From the NCBI RefSeq assembly GCF_949987535.1, contig NC_080074.1, positions 27,611,268-27,675,267 of the forward strand: a DNA stretch of 64,000 nucleotides. Reading direction: 5' to 3'. This DNA is from Balaenoptera acutorostrata (Eukaryota; Chordata; Mammalia; Artiodactyla; Balaenopteridae). This document shows, piece after piece, positions 35,871-47,558 of the stretch (the stretch's first letter is position 1; each line of letters begins with the position of its first letter). The notes under the pieces are model-generated. The model made no database searches, was not told the origin of the DNA, and saw only the letters and a list, made by a program, of their open reading frames with translations. The translations under genes were made by a program, and so were the position numbers.

Positions 35871-37080
35871 CTGGTAGTGGTGACTGTCATGGTCATTGTT
35901 GAGGTGGTTGTTATCACAGGGTAGCCTGTTAAGCTGAAGGCGGCTTAGACTCAAAGGTCTGGATTTTTGCAAGCAACGAACTACTAAAAATAGGAGGCAG
36001 TGTTTACTCTCATAGCTTCGGGGAACAGCTATGACTTGGTCTCTGACCAAGTAGATTCAGTGGTGGAATAAATGGCCTTCCAACTGCGTCTCAGCTCAGA
36101 CCACATCCTGACTGGACCTCACTCCAGGGAGGTTTGGACAACCCAGAAAAGCAGCCCAAGCAAAGTTCGATAGGCCAGGCCCTTCGGAAGCATTCCCAAG
36201 AGGAGTGGGCCTATGGTCTTTCCTTTTTTACCTAGGAAAATGCCAAAATAGCACTTCCTGTGTTCATCTCACCACCACCACCTAGCACCCCATGTAGTGC
36301 TAGGTCCAATGTCAGGGAATCACAGAACACAGGGCTCTGAGGCAGAACATAGCCTCCTTACTTCCCAGGAGCTGAGCAGTGAAGGGGACTTATGCTACAA
36401 CCCACCCTGTGGACCGTCCTGACCATAATCCTAGGAGTTGAGAACCACCCAAACTTGATCCACTCCTGGTCCAAGGGACCCATCAAAGAGTAGAGACTCA
36501 CCTCCAGAAACAATACCTCCCAAAGTCTCTTAGAGACCTGCCATATGCCTTTGAACCTTAATTGGAAACTGTATACATTTCCTGGATTTGATGTTTCCAA
36601 CTATAGAAAATATGATCTAAATGCCAATATATTGTGTAGCTCACCTGACTTCATACACACACACATATGGTATGTATGTGTGTTATGTATGTGTGTTCTA
36701 CAAATACGGAGGACTGACAATTTTCTTTTTCTCACTTCGTCTTGACCCACATCTTGCAATCTATAATATGTGCCATGTACATCTAAGCCTATAGTGGTAT
36801 CACAGTCACCAGCAAGTGATGAATGATGTCTAATCTCTTAAAGACTTTTTTATTATAACTATTTTATTTTTGTTATCAAAATTTTGGTGAAAATTTCCCA
36901 GTAAAGTCAATAGAGAAGGGAATAGGAGGCAAGAATAAAAAAAGATTGTTGTACAGTGTATCAAGATATTATATGATGCATCAAGAGTGAGTACCCATGC
37001 TTACTTTTTACCCACACATAGATACAAAAGCATTGAATAGAATCACGGATCCTAGGGTTTGAAAGAGATTTAAGATTATC
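35871..37080. other. Unassigned intergenic DNA
   Basis: About 1.2 kb; an (AC)n/(GTAT)n patch is at about 36653-36702. No gene recognised. Confidence 0.4.
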
Positions 37081-37084
37081 CACA

Positions 37085-37560
37085 CATTGGTTAACTGAAA
37101 AAACCTAACACAATAATCTGCAGACAATATGACTGTCTACATTAAAAAATCTAAAAGACTCTCTGACAAACCACTAGAATTAAAAAGGTTGTTGGATACA
37201 AATGAACATTCAAAAAAAAAAAAAGTTATCCCATATCCCAACAGAAAACTAATAGAAGGTATAATTTAAAACCAAGATTCCATTAACAGCAGCAACAAAA
37301 ACTTGGGGAACTTATAAACAAATCTAATAAAGGAAATACAAGATCTTTATGGATAAAGCTTGATTGAGGCACGTAAAAGATCTAAATAAATTAAAGGATA
37401 TGCCATGTTCATGTATGGGATGGGAAAACTCAAAGATGGCAATTCTCTCCAAATTAATCTATAAGTTCATTGCAATTACAATTAAAATCCATAATTTTTT
37501 CCCATGGCACTTGATAAGTTGATCCATAAGTTAGTATCAGGACAAAAAAATAACCAAGAT
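37085..37560 (+). mobile_element. Old LINE-1 ORF2 relic
   Basis: Phrases AAAAACTCTCTGACAAACCAC-like, CAAGATCTTTATGGATAAAG and AGATGGCAATTCTCTCCAAATTAATCTATA follow ORF2 order at high divergence. Confidence 0.7.
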
Positions 37561-37589
37561 AACTCACAAGAGCAATATCCTCAGCAAGG

Positions 37590-37815
37590 CCATTCCTCAG
37601 GGCCCTGCCAACTCCCTCACTCCCCCACCTCTGATAATCCGAACCACAGAATCCTATTTTATCATTTCCACACAGTTACAGACATGTACAATTATCTCAT
37701 TTATTCACATATTTATATATTTAGGACAAGGGTTTTGCCTTATTTACCACCATATTCCCAGGGTCTGGAGCAGCACCTAGCACATAGTAGGTACTCGATA
37801 AATATTTGTTGACTT
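37590..37815 (+). mobile_element. L2 LINE 3' end
   Basis: Ends GGAGCAGCACCTAGCACATAGTAGGTACTCGATAAATATTTGTTG, the hallmark L2 3' end. Confidence 0.8.
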
Positions 37816-37859
37816 CCTTATATAAAATGTAAATACATACAAAACTATGCTATATGGTA

Positions 37860-38500
37860 TTTATAGGCTCCTAGTTATGTTGTAAAAGATTAAAAACACG
37901 GACAGGAAGGATACACAATACCTTTAGGGTAGAGTTCATCTCAGGGGAGGGTAGGTGGTCAATAGGCTCAGAGAGTAAGACAAAGAGACCTTAAACTCAA
38001 TCTGTGATTTTTTTTTAATTTTGAAGGCAATACAACAACATGTATGAAATCTGTTTATCTGAGTGGTGGTTATGAAGTATTGTTACAGTATTCTCTGTAC
38101 TTTTCTGATCAAGGTATTTCATAATGAAAACGGGTTGTTTTTTTTTTAAAGATTGATTTGAAATAAAATTATAGAGATGGAGAACAAATCAGTAGTTGCC
38201 AAGGGTTAGGGATGGGAGGATGGTGACTCTAAATGGGTAGCATGAGGGAGATCTTAACAGTGATTAAGAAGTTTGCATCCTGATTTCGGGGGTGGCTACA
38301 CTAATCTGCTGGTGATAAAATGGCATAGAACTATGCATACACTTTATAACAATGTCAGTTTTCAGGTTCTGCTTGTGCTAGTTATATACGATGTAACCAC
38401 TGGGGGAAACTCGATGAAGGGTACACAGTTCCTCTCTGTCCCTCTCTGTACTATCTTTGCAACTACCTTTATAATTTTTATATAATATAAATTTATAACT
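37860..38500 (+). mobile_element. Old LINE-1 3' UTR relics
   Basis: CAGTAGTTGCCAAGGGTTAGGG, GGTGGCTACACTAATCTGC, GATAAAATGGCATAGAACTATGC and AACCACTGGGGGAAACT are typical of an old LINE-1 3' end. Confidence 0.75.
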
Positions 38501-38794
38501 ATTTCAAAAATTTTACAAATAGAAAAATATGTAGTTTACCCAAAATAACATTGTTTCTAGTTAACAGATGAGAGAAGTGAGGCCCCCCAGAACAAAAGTG
38601 ATTTGTAGTAGGTGGTGTATGGGGCAGGGCAGGGAGGCCTGCAGCACCTGTAGTTTTCTTTGAACAATCAAGTCAGCAAATGCACGGGTCTAGATCCCTT
38701 GGTAGCCCTTCCTCTGATACAACAGTGACTCCCAGGGACTGACTCAGGCTGCATAGCAAGGCTGGAGATCCCAGATATTAGATCATAGATCAGA

Positions 38795-39003
38795 TGTTAA
38801 AATCGGATAACCCGGCTTCAAATCCCAGCTCTGCCACTTGGTAAAGGGATGGCCTTCTATTTCAACCTGTTTGAACCTCATCTTCTTCATCTGCAAAATG
38901 GGAACAATGTGATTATATGCCACTCATGGTGTTTAAATCAAATAATACATGTAAAGTGCTCAGCATAAAACTTGCCACATAGTAAGAGTGCAATTAAAAG
39001 TCA
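38795..39003 (+). mobile_element. MIR element
   Basis: CCCGGCTTCAAATCCCAGCTCTGCCACTTGG, CATCTGCAAAATGGGAACAAT, ATACATGTAAAGTGCTCAGC. Confidence 0.88.
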
Positions 39004-42000
39004 AGAAACACAGCCTATTAGCTGGGAAATAAACCCAAATACATCTACTATTTGTCCCAAGGACTGGCCTATGCATGATACTGTCCAACCACATAATCAG
39101 GTTTTTGTGCTAGGTGAAATGTGAAGGGTCTTATTGAGAAGTATTAAATTGTGGGTAAGTGGAGGTAGGGATAAGGACAGGGGTGAGGCAAACTCAATAA
39201 AATTACCACAATTGCCTATCAGAAAATAGCTGGGAGAACCATATCCCCACCAGAAAAAGAAAAGAATATAAACCAAAATGGCTCACTGTGTTTGTGTAAC
39301 CCTATAGACGACAATAAGGTATAATCACAAATTCAATGCCAAGAGAATATATAGACTCTATTAGATTAACCAGACAAAAAGCCAAAAATAGCTATATACT
39401 TAAAGTTCCCAAAGACTACTGCAAGACAATAGATTACGGTTGTTTAAAATTAAAAAGAAAAATGAGGGCATTTCTTTTCTTTTGGTCATGAACCAACTAA
39501 ATTTAAAACTACTGAAACTAGATTTAATCTGTGAGAGGAGACGGACCAGGCTCCACTTTCAGTTGGCCGAAGAAAAGCATTCCAGCTCCAGGAGCGTTCA
39601 CACACACAAGAAATTGGAGACTGCATTTATTCTCAAAAGGTACATTAAAGTTGACAACAAACCCACTTGAAATTCTGAAATCAGAACAACAAAGGATGGT
39701 AAAAAGAACTGGTCTTTCAACTGAATTTGTAATGACAGGGTCTGCAACATATCTTTAGAAATACATAAATCAGGTATCTAAAAGAGGGAACAATCTAAAA
39801 TGCAACTCATTTTTAAAACTAAATCACAAAAATTAGTTAAAATATGTGAAGTATTCCTGAAGTATCAACTTGGAATCAGTCAAATACATGTCTACTATAA
39901 AAAGAAAAAAAAGTCAAGAATATTTTATTTTCAGTAATGAGTGAGACTCCAAAAGCAGGACCATCTCCCCTCACAAACGCTTTTAAATCAGTAACACTTA
40001 TAACGAAAAGTGTTACAGGATTTTAAGAACACTAGTAAATCTAAGTTTAATACCCATCACATATTTTGCAAAAGAAATAAAGTCGAGGTAATAAAAGAAC
40101 TCTCAGTAAATCCCTAATTTTAAAGTATTGCTGACCAGAAGAACTGGTACCTTGTGTTTCTGGTTGGATTATTCAATTTGCTGATTCTGTTAATTGTCCA
40201 TTGTTAATTCAGTATTAACAGAATGTAGTAAAATTTTCTTAAGGTACTGGTTATATAATGGTGAAATTCTTTTAAAATTTTTATTTAAAACACAAAGATC
40301 AATGGTCTACAAGTACAAATTTCTCTCTTAATTTCCAGTGTCTGAGAGCTGATACTTCCCACTAACTCTCTTATACAACATTCTTACTAGCAATATGGGT
40401 AAATATGTATTCATATTATCAGTCAGAACAACAGAATTCTCTGCAATGAATTAATTTCATATTAACTATAAAAGAAAAAAAGAATTACATCTAAAGAAAT
40501 AAGATAAGAATAATAAAAGGAACCAGAATATTTCTTCTCATAGATAATAAAAATGGAAAAAATCATGTCAATTCCATTAGTAAATTGTTAATTAAAAGAT
40601 GGATTTGGGAAAGAGTATCTTCTAAAGTCTTAATGGATTTTAAAAATTAGAAAAATTGGACAGTAGAGATTATAATAGTCAAGAAAAATCTTTGTTTCAC
40701 TTTTAAGCTTTCTTACAGAATATGTAAAGAGCTGTAAAAATGAAAGTACTGTAATAATGAAGGTCAATTTTAGTCAAAGTAAGAAAAGGAGATTCAAAGT
40801 TAAGCTACAATTTCCTATCTCAATTCCCTATCTTGATGTTATCTACATTCTTCCCTAAATTTAAAACCATTTTTAACTTGTTTTAATTCATTCCCATGAG
40901 AATTCAGATTACAAAAATGCATGTATGTGAAAATGTTAAGAGCACCTGAACTTAGAAACCAATTTATTTTTCCCTTCTTATTTCAAAAACAATTTATTTA
41001 CAAATTTCTAAACCAAGTAATCCCCCAGGTGCTTCCTGCCAGTTGGGAAGAACATTCTATTTAGGGACAACATGAAACAACACATTTCACCTCCTCTGTC
41101 TTCCTGCTGGCTTCTAATGTGTCACTGGGAAACTGAGAGTTTGAAATTAAGAGTTTTGATTAGACAGGCTTTCTGTGCCTGTTGGTTTATTTCCTTTAAG
41201 GCGTTAAGTCTCTGTATGATAATGAAGTAGCTTACAAAGCCACTGAGATTCAGACATTAAATGGGAAATTTAGTTTAGTTTAGTTGTTTCCCCCTTTTTG
41301 CTGACAGCTAAATCCTATTCTGAAGTGACTGTGTCCTTGTTTAAGATGTTTTGAGGGTGGTGAAAGAGCTGGGTTTTGAAAGAGCTGTTTTCCAAAAAAG
41401 CAGGTAATTTGTGAAATAAAATACTTGTCAAAATTCTGTAATTCCCAAAGAGTTGGCTATAATCTAAAAGGTATTTGGAGGAGCTACTATGATCATTTAT
41501 GAAAAAATTTAAGAACAACTTGAGTCACAACTTTTTTGAAACTTGACTTATATCTTTGTTTCATCTGTAATAAGTGTTAACTATTTAAAAACTTAAAAAT
41601 AAGAAATGAAGTGTTTTTGTATAGGTGGGATGCTTTAAGCATTTGGCATCATAAGCAGATCAAATATCCCATGGGGGGTAGAATCGAGATACAGAGTCGG
41701 ATCACTGTGGTAATAAGCACAGGCAAAGTTAATCTCCTCTCCAGGACCACATTTCACTTGCAGGAAATCAATTTAGCTGTCCCTTGAGCTGGCCACTGCT
41801 CTGGTATCATGAGTAGGTGCAGAGGATAAGTGGTTGGTATGCAAAGAAACAAACACAAAAAGAGAGACAGAGAAGAGAGAGAACTAGAATAAGGAGATAG
41901 AGAGTGGGGATGACAGACAGTTGTTAAAGAAGGAACTTTATTCCATAGTTGTGCTTAATCAATGTCTTTTGATCAGAACTAATGGAAGATGGTATTATTG

Positions 42001-42379
42001 CACATTTAAAAAAATGTTTTTTTCAGATTCTGCCCTAGGATTTCTCAAGACAGTCAGTTGTTTTAACTGGAGCCACGGGCAAAGCATGAAGCCCTGTGCA
42101 TATCTCACAGCTCTGGATGTCTCTGGTCATGCGGGGTCTGAGATTCTCAGGCTGCTGGGCCAGGCCTTTTGCTGGTTCTAAAGGCCTGGGGCAGACACTT
42201 AACACTCCAGAGACATCCTCTGTGGAACAGAGACTTAACTTCCAGGTCATTTAATTAGCGAATGAACAAGCTTATTTGGTCTGAATACTAAATATGCTGT
42301 TTAAAATTTAACAGCTTTTTAAGGAAAACCATCAATTTATAGTTAACAATTTAAAAGACAGTAACTTATTTAAACCTGA
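39004..42379. other. Long repeat-poor AT-rich stretch
   Basis: About 3.4 kb without CHR SINEs, recent LINE-1 or clear MIR/L2 matches, and without a credible open frame (longest about 76 codons). Possibly single-copy DNA. Confidence 0.45.
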
Positions 42380-42990
42380 AATATTAATTGGTGCAACCTT
42401 TTTGGAACATGATTTGGAAATATCCATTAAAATGTTAATGTCTATATCCTTTGACGCTAAAATTTCATTGCTAGAAATTTACTCAACATATATATTCCCA
42501 CAGATACACAGCAACATTAGCACAGAGATCTACTCTGTGATGTTTACTGCATCATCATTCATAATACCAGAAAGCTGGAAACAACCTAAATGCCCACTGG
42601 TAGTGGGGGTTGATTCAATCGGCAATGGTGCATTCATACCATGAAATACCGTACAGATGTTAAAAGAATGATGTAAAGTTTTTTGTTACCATAAAAGATA
42701 TATAAAGCTATCCAGCTATAGCGAGGTCCCAAATATTAAATTAAAAAAGCAAATTGCAGAACAGAATGCATAGTATGATACTATTTGTGTATGCTTTGTA
42801 AAAACGATTTAAATATATGCGTATCTTGCATTAACAAAAAATTCTGGAAGAAATAAAAGAAACTTTTAATGATAGTGACCTCTGGAGAGTGGAACTAGGA
42901 GTGTTTGCAATTTTATTTTTCACTTCATACCCTTCTGAATGGATTCGATTTCTAATCATGGTAATAACCACGTTATTACTTTTAGAACAA
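42380..42990 (+). mobile_element. Old LINE-1 relic
   Basis: CATCATCATTCATAATACC...GGAAACAACCTAAATGCCC and ATGGTGCATTCATACCATG follow the LINE-1 ORF2 3' end at high divergence, then a 3' UTR-like part. Confidence 0.7.
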
Positions 42991-43059
42991 CTGAAAAACT
43001 AGCTAATAATAAGAGCTTATACTAAACCTACATTAACAGAAACAGAGCGATGCTCTTTT

Positions 43060-43485
43060 ATGGGACAGTCCTCGGAAGCCACTTTGCCTAATCACGTTCT
43101 CATCTCTACCAGGATAACTAAGCCTACGCGAACGGACGTTAACCCATTAGCTACACAGCAGAATGTTCAACACAGCCGTTTACTCTGCATACCACAGTCA
43201 CCTGGGGTGTTTCCACTATTAAACACGTTGACGTCGGTCAGTTTCTAAACATCTTTCTTCCGACGCTACGTTCCATGAGATCCAGGAGCCCGGGAGCAGC
43301 GCCGCCGGGACGCGCCTGGGAGGAGCTGCCTCGCCACAGCCGCGATTGCGCGGTTGAGCTCCGCACTCAAGCCGGCTACACACAAAGAACTTTTTCTACA
43401 TCACCCAGTGGCGCCAGGATCACTTCCCTGTCAACAGCCTGTGTGCACGTCGCAGACTTTAGAGCCAGCCCCTGTAGCAACTCCG
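43060..43485. promoter_or_regulatory. Isolated CpG-dense patch
   Basis: A short GC-rich, CpG-rich island in AT-rich DNA. By eye about 16 CpGs fall within 43260-43400, and a TGACGTC (CRE-like) motif lies near 43231. A donor-like GTAAGA follows at 43526. No coding family is seen. It may be a promoter, an enhancer or a remnant of a CpG-rich repeat. Confidence 0.4.
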
Positions 43486-43499
43486 TTTGAAAATTCTCA

Positions 43500-46074
43500 T
43501 GTAGAAAGGGCAGGAACTCTCATAAGTAAGATTCCTCCTCCGGCAAACAGACACACTTTCTTGTCCTCACTCCTGTCTTTTTCATTCTCCCTTAACTAGT
43601 TCCTAGAAATATCCACCCGGGCTATTTCGTTTCTAGTCTTATGTCTATAAATCAAAGTCAACTGTTTCCAGTCTCTCCTACTGAGTCTTGGTTTTTACCT
43701 CCTTGATTAACCGTAAAACTTCTCTCCTCTGGGGCTTCATTAACCTGCTCATTTCAAGTCTTTTAGAAACGTTGGGTTTGACGTTACGTAGCTTAAATAT
43801 TTCTTCTAAATCTAAAATATTCCTCCACTAAAATTATATTTCAATGAAGCAGTTTTTGAAAAATAGTCATTTTGCTGCGAGTATTCTGAGGCTTAACTGC
43901 AGTGCCAACAAGTAGAAACTTGTTATCTGGCCAGTTAGTGTTAAGGGGGAAGCCAGTACGTTTAAAGAATTATCTCATCATATTACTTGGTAATCTCTCT
44001 CATTTCTTCACAAACAATCTCTAACTTGCTCCTCAAATAGTTATAACATAAATGAAGGAAAGGATTGTGATTCTCACGTGTAACTTGGGAAGCTAACTTT
44101 TCCGCAGTCTATTTCTCCCAAGCCTTGCTTTCCCTCCCTCCAATAAAACAGTAAGAACAGTAAATGGCAATCAAATCTCAAGGTTTAACCCCAGAGTAGT
44201 CTCTCTGGTTACTGGATTGAGAAATGTTATCAGAAAATAAGGGGAAAAGGTGCCTTTTTCTAAAAGTTTGGGGCTAGTCCAGTGTCAGTAGCTAAAACTG
44301 TACTTTACTATATCGGTAACTCTTAAAAGTCTAGATACTTGCTTATTTTTGTCATAAATCCATAGTAACAATGGATTTGTTTGTCAGCCTTCTCAGATTT
44401 GGCACTAATGGAAGGTGCTGTTAACAGCCCTCAAAACTGAAGTTCCTTTATTTCTTCTGCCACTTGAGAAAAAATTCTGCCACAAAATTCTAATAACTCT
44501 AAGTTCCTACAAATCAATTTGGAAACATCTACATGTGTTTTTCCTAGAAAAAGTGCCAGACATCAATTTTATCTGGCAACCATCAAAATATATCAGACCA
44601 CAAAACTATACATTCCTGGACCTCACAAGAAGCATGGCAAGGAATTTCAGCCAGCCAACCAAAGGGTTCAGGGGCAACTCCATCTGTAGTGTACAACTTG
44701 GGTAACAACACTGAAATTAACCACTGCTACCAAGACAGTAATACCCCCGCCCCCCAACCCACCAAGAAAAGTAATGGGTGGAAATTTCAAATCAACCTTC
44801 TCAATTTCTGGTTTGTGATTCCACAGGATTATTTAACCCACCAGCACACAAATCTCACTTTCACAAAGACAACCAGAAAGCCTAAGTAAATGGAATATTT
44901 ATTTGCACATTCTGTGTTATTTCATGTGAAGACAAGTGACAGAAAACATGTGCATTTAGGGAAAAGAACCATTTCCTAGAATGTCACCATTGGTATAACT
45001 TCTGTAACTAGAGTATGGTATACTTGCTGTACATAGTGACCTTGCAACAGAAAGTGTCTTTGGAATCTATCAGATATTTGTTCAACACCTAAAATGAAAA
45101 ACATAGTGGGGATTAAAAGGCACTTCCTGTACAGAATTTGCCATCTAGCTAGAGAAGATACCACTTTAAGAGTTCAAAAAGTTGTAAGACTGGAGGTGGA
45201 GAGGAGGGGAGCAAGGCATGATTGTTTTTCCTTATGTCTTTCCATACTCCTTGGTTTTTTTTGAACCACGTTGCATGTATGACTTTGATAAGAGTGTAAG
45301 AGCTACATAACAATAGCACAGGGAAGGAAGGAGCAGGTAACAAGCAATACGAAGAATTCTGCTCTAGCCAGAAACTTGATGGGGGAAATAGGGTACATGC
45401 AGATCCTTCCCTCTGCTTTATGTCCCAGATCAAGTTCACTCTGTCTCCAGAATCCCCCAGAAATTCTTCCCCTTTGCCCTCCTCCCCACCACTGCCATGG
45501 GCTGCAATGACCTCCCCACAATCACCTTCCTCTGATGCATGAGTTCTGACATTTTCTGACCCCTTCGGCAGTCCAGCAAAGACTGTGGACCCCACCTCAG
45601 AATACTGTGTTTACATAATAAAATTAAATACACAAATCACAAAAGATGAATTCTATTAAAAATGCGTATGTCAAATTATTTTTAAGTCTGACAAAAGTTC
45701 ATGCATACTTCTTTATTAATTCATTAAATGACAAGATGTAGCTGTGGGTCTAATGGCTACAGTAATTTTGGTTTAGTGAAAAGTGTAAAGGATATTTTGA
45801 GATATCTGCAACACCTGTATTATTATATCAAAATACCTGATTTCTGTTGGTGATAAACTCACATCTTCTGCTAATTCTACTGTGATCTGTTGCCCAGATT
45901 CATATTTGAAAAAAATGTTCAATTTCAATTAGAGGTTAGTGACAATGTTAATTTTTTCCCTATCCAAGTTCATAGATCCCAAGCTTTCTATCCATGGGTC
46001 TCTTGCAAATCAAAGGACTGGGATAAGAAGCCCTGATCTAGGGTCATGCCCTACCAAACCACCCTCCACAATGC
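43500..46074. other. Repeat-poor unassigned intergenic DNA
   Basis: About 2.6 kb. The longest open frames (148 codons minus at 45149-45595; 96 codons plus at 44415-44705) have no family features. No gene is called. Confidence 0.4.
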
Positions 46075-46575
46075 CACAAATCTTACGCTGTCATTCTCCT
46101 GCTCAAAACTCTTCAATAGCTCCCTTGCTTCCCAGGTAAAATACAAACCCTTCTGAAAGGTAGGTAAAGCCCTTGCCCTGTTCTCTGCTTACCAACTGAG
46201 GCTTATCCCCACTTGGGTTTCGTCTTTTGCATTTGAAGCTCCACCCACAACAGTACGTTTTCCTCTTGGGACTCCTTCACCCTCCTTGTCAGGCCAACTC
46301 TTTCTTAAGCGCCAGGTCAAAAGCCACCTCCTCTCTGATGCCTTCAAGCAGACCCAGGTGTTTCATCTCAGCTTCCACTGTTCTTTGTACATACCTTCTT
46401 ATATTGATTACTGTATTGCATTATAATTGCTGGCATGTGTGTCTCCCTACTACTCACAATCTCCCTGACAGTGGTGACTGTGTTTTAATTTTCTCCAGGA
46501 CTTTGCCTCCTGCCTGGCACATGTAGATGCTCAGAAAATATCTGTTGAATGATGCAGTGAATGAATGCCTAAATA
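46075..46575 (+). mobile_element. L2 LINE 3' part
   Basis: CAAAACTCTTCAATAGCTCCCTTGC and AGGTCAAAAGCCACCTCCTC come from the L2 ORF end, and the 3' end reads CTGCCTGGCACATGTAGATGCTC...TGTTGAATGATG. Confidence 0.88.
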
Positions 46576-47185
46576 AATCAAAGAGCTAAATATGAAGAGG
46601 GAAAAGGCAAAGATTACAGTGTCTAATCTGGGTTAATGGAGAAAAAGTGAAATGGAGTATAAAAGAAAATACTGTGTTCATAAAGTCTTACGTTAAGGAC
46701 ATTTCACATATTCTAATTTTTTCAAAGATCATCCATGAATGCAGTAGAAGTTAATTGTCCATTAAAACACAGCAGTTGTTCTGGTATTCTGATTATACAT
46801 AAATATGCTATATAAAAAGACCTCAACCTAAAAATAGGTTGCATTCCAAAACAAGGTTTGCAAACCAGTTATCTAGAATTTAGAATACAATTTCCCTCAG
46901 AAGCCAGTTAAAACTGGGGATCATACAAAAGCCCATTTGATTTGTAATGTGCCGGTGGCTCCATGTTTAATTGAAAAGTGGTAGAAAATAATACTATTCA
47001 ATACTATTGCAGTATAGCCAGTTAAGCAAAAGAGTAAGCAGAAGTGAATGTGAACATCATTTATCTTGAATATTAACAATTAGAAGAAAGATAGGTTTAA
47101 TTTTAGCAGGGTGAGAAAGCCCAGAGAGGTATTTGTGAAGATCAGAAGAAACTTCTGGTTATTTCAGCAGTAAAAGATAGTAGCC
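46576..47185. other. Unassigned AT-rich DNA
   Basis: About 610 bases, nothing recognised. Confidence 0.35.
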
Positions 47186-47189
47186 CTAG

Positions 47190-47435
47190 ATCTTTTTTTT
47201 TTTTTTCCGATTGAAGTATAGTTGATTTAAAATATTGCATTGCGTTAATTTCAGGTGTACCGCATAGTGATTCAGGTGTTGGGTTTCTTTTTGCAGATTA
47301 TATTGCTTTATAAGTTGTTACAAGATATTGACTGTAATTCCTTGTGCTATACAGTAAATCCTTGTTGCCTATCTATTATATGTATAGTAGTTTGTACCTA
47401 GCTCTGTAATATGTATAATTTCATTTCAAGACTTA
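47190..47435 (-). mobile_element. LINE-1 3' end, antisense
   Basis: Begins with a T15 run (poly-A of the minus strand). Read backwards it shows CAACTATACTTCAATC and TACTGTATAGCACAAGG, a LINE-1 3' end. Confidence 0.85.
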
Positions 47436-47558
47436 AGACCTTTCCTTTTGGCCCACAAATGTCTCACACAAAGGAAAAAGAGAAATTATTTTTGCAATAC
47501 TTGAAAAAGTTTTGGAAGACAAAGAGGAAGGGGGAATGGAGTTAAAAAGGCTATGTGT

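Noticed and set aside
43060..43485. CRADD promoter
   Set aside because: In human CRADD starts roughly 100 kb from SOCS2, much further than this site, and no CRADD coding sequence is present.
45149..45595. 148-codon minus-strand open frame
   Set aside because: No domain, signal or family seen; overlapping frames of similar quality exist on other phases.
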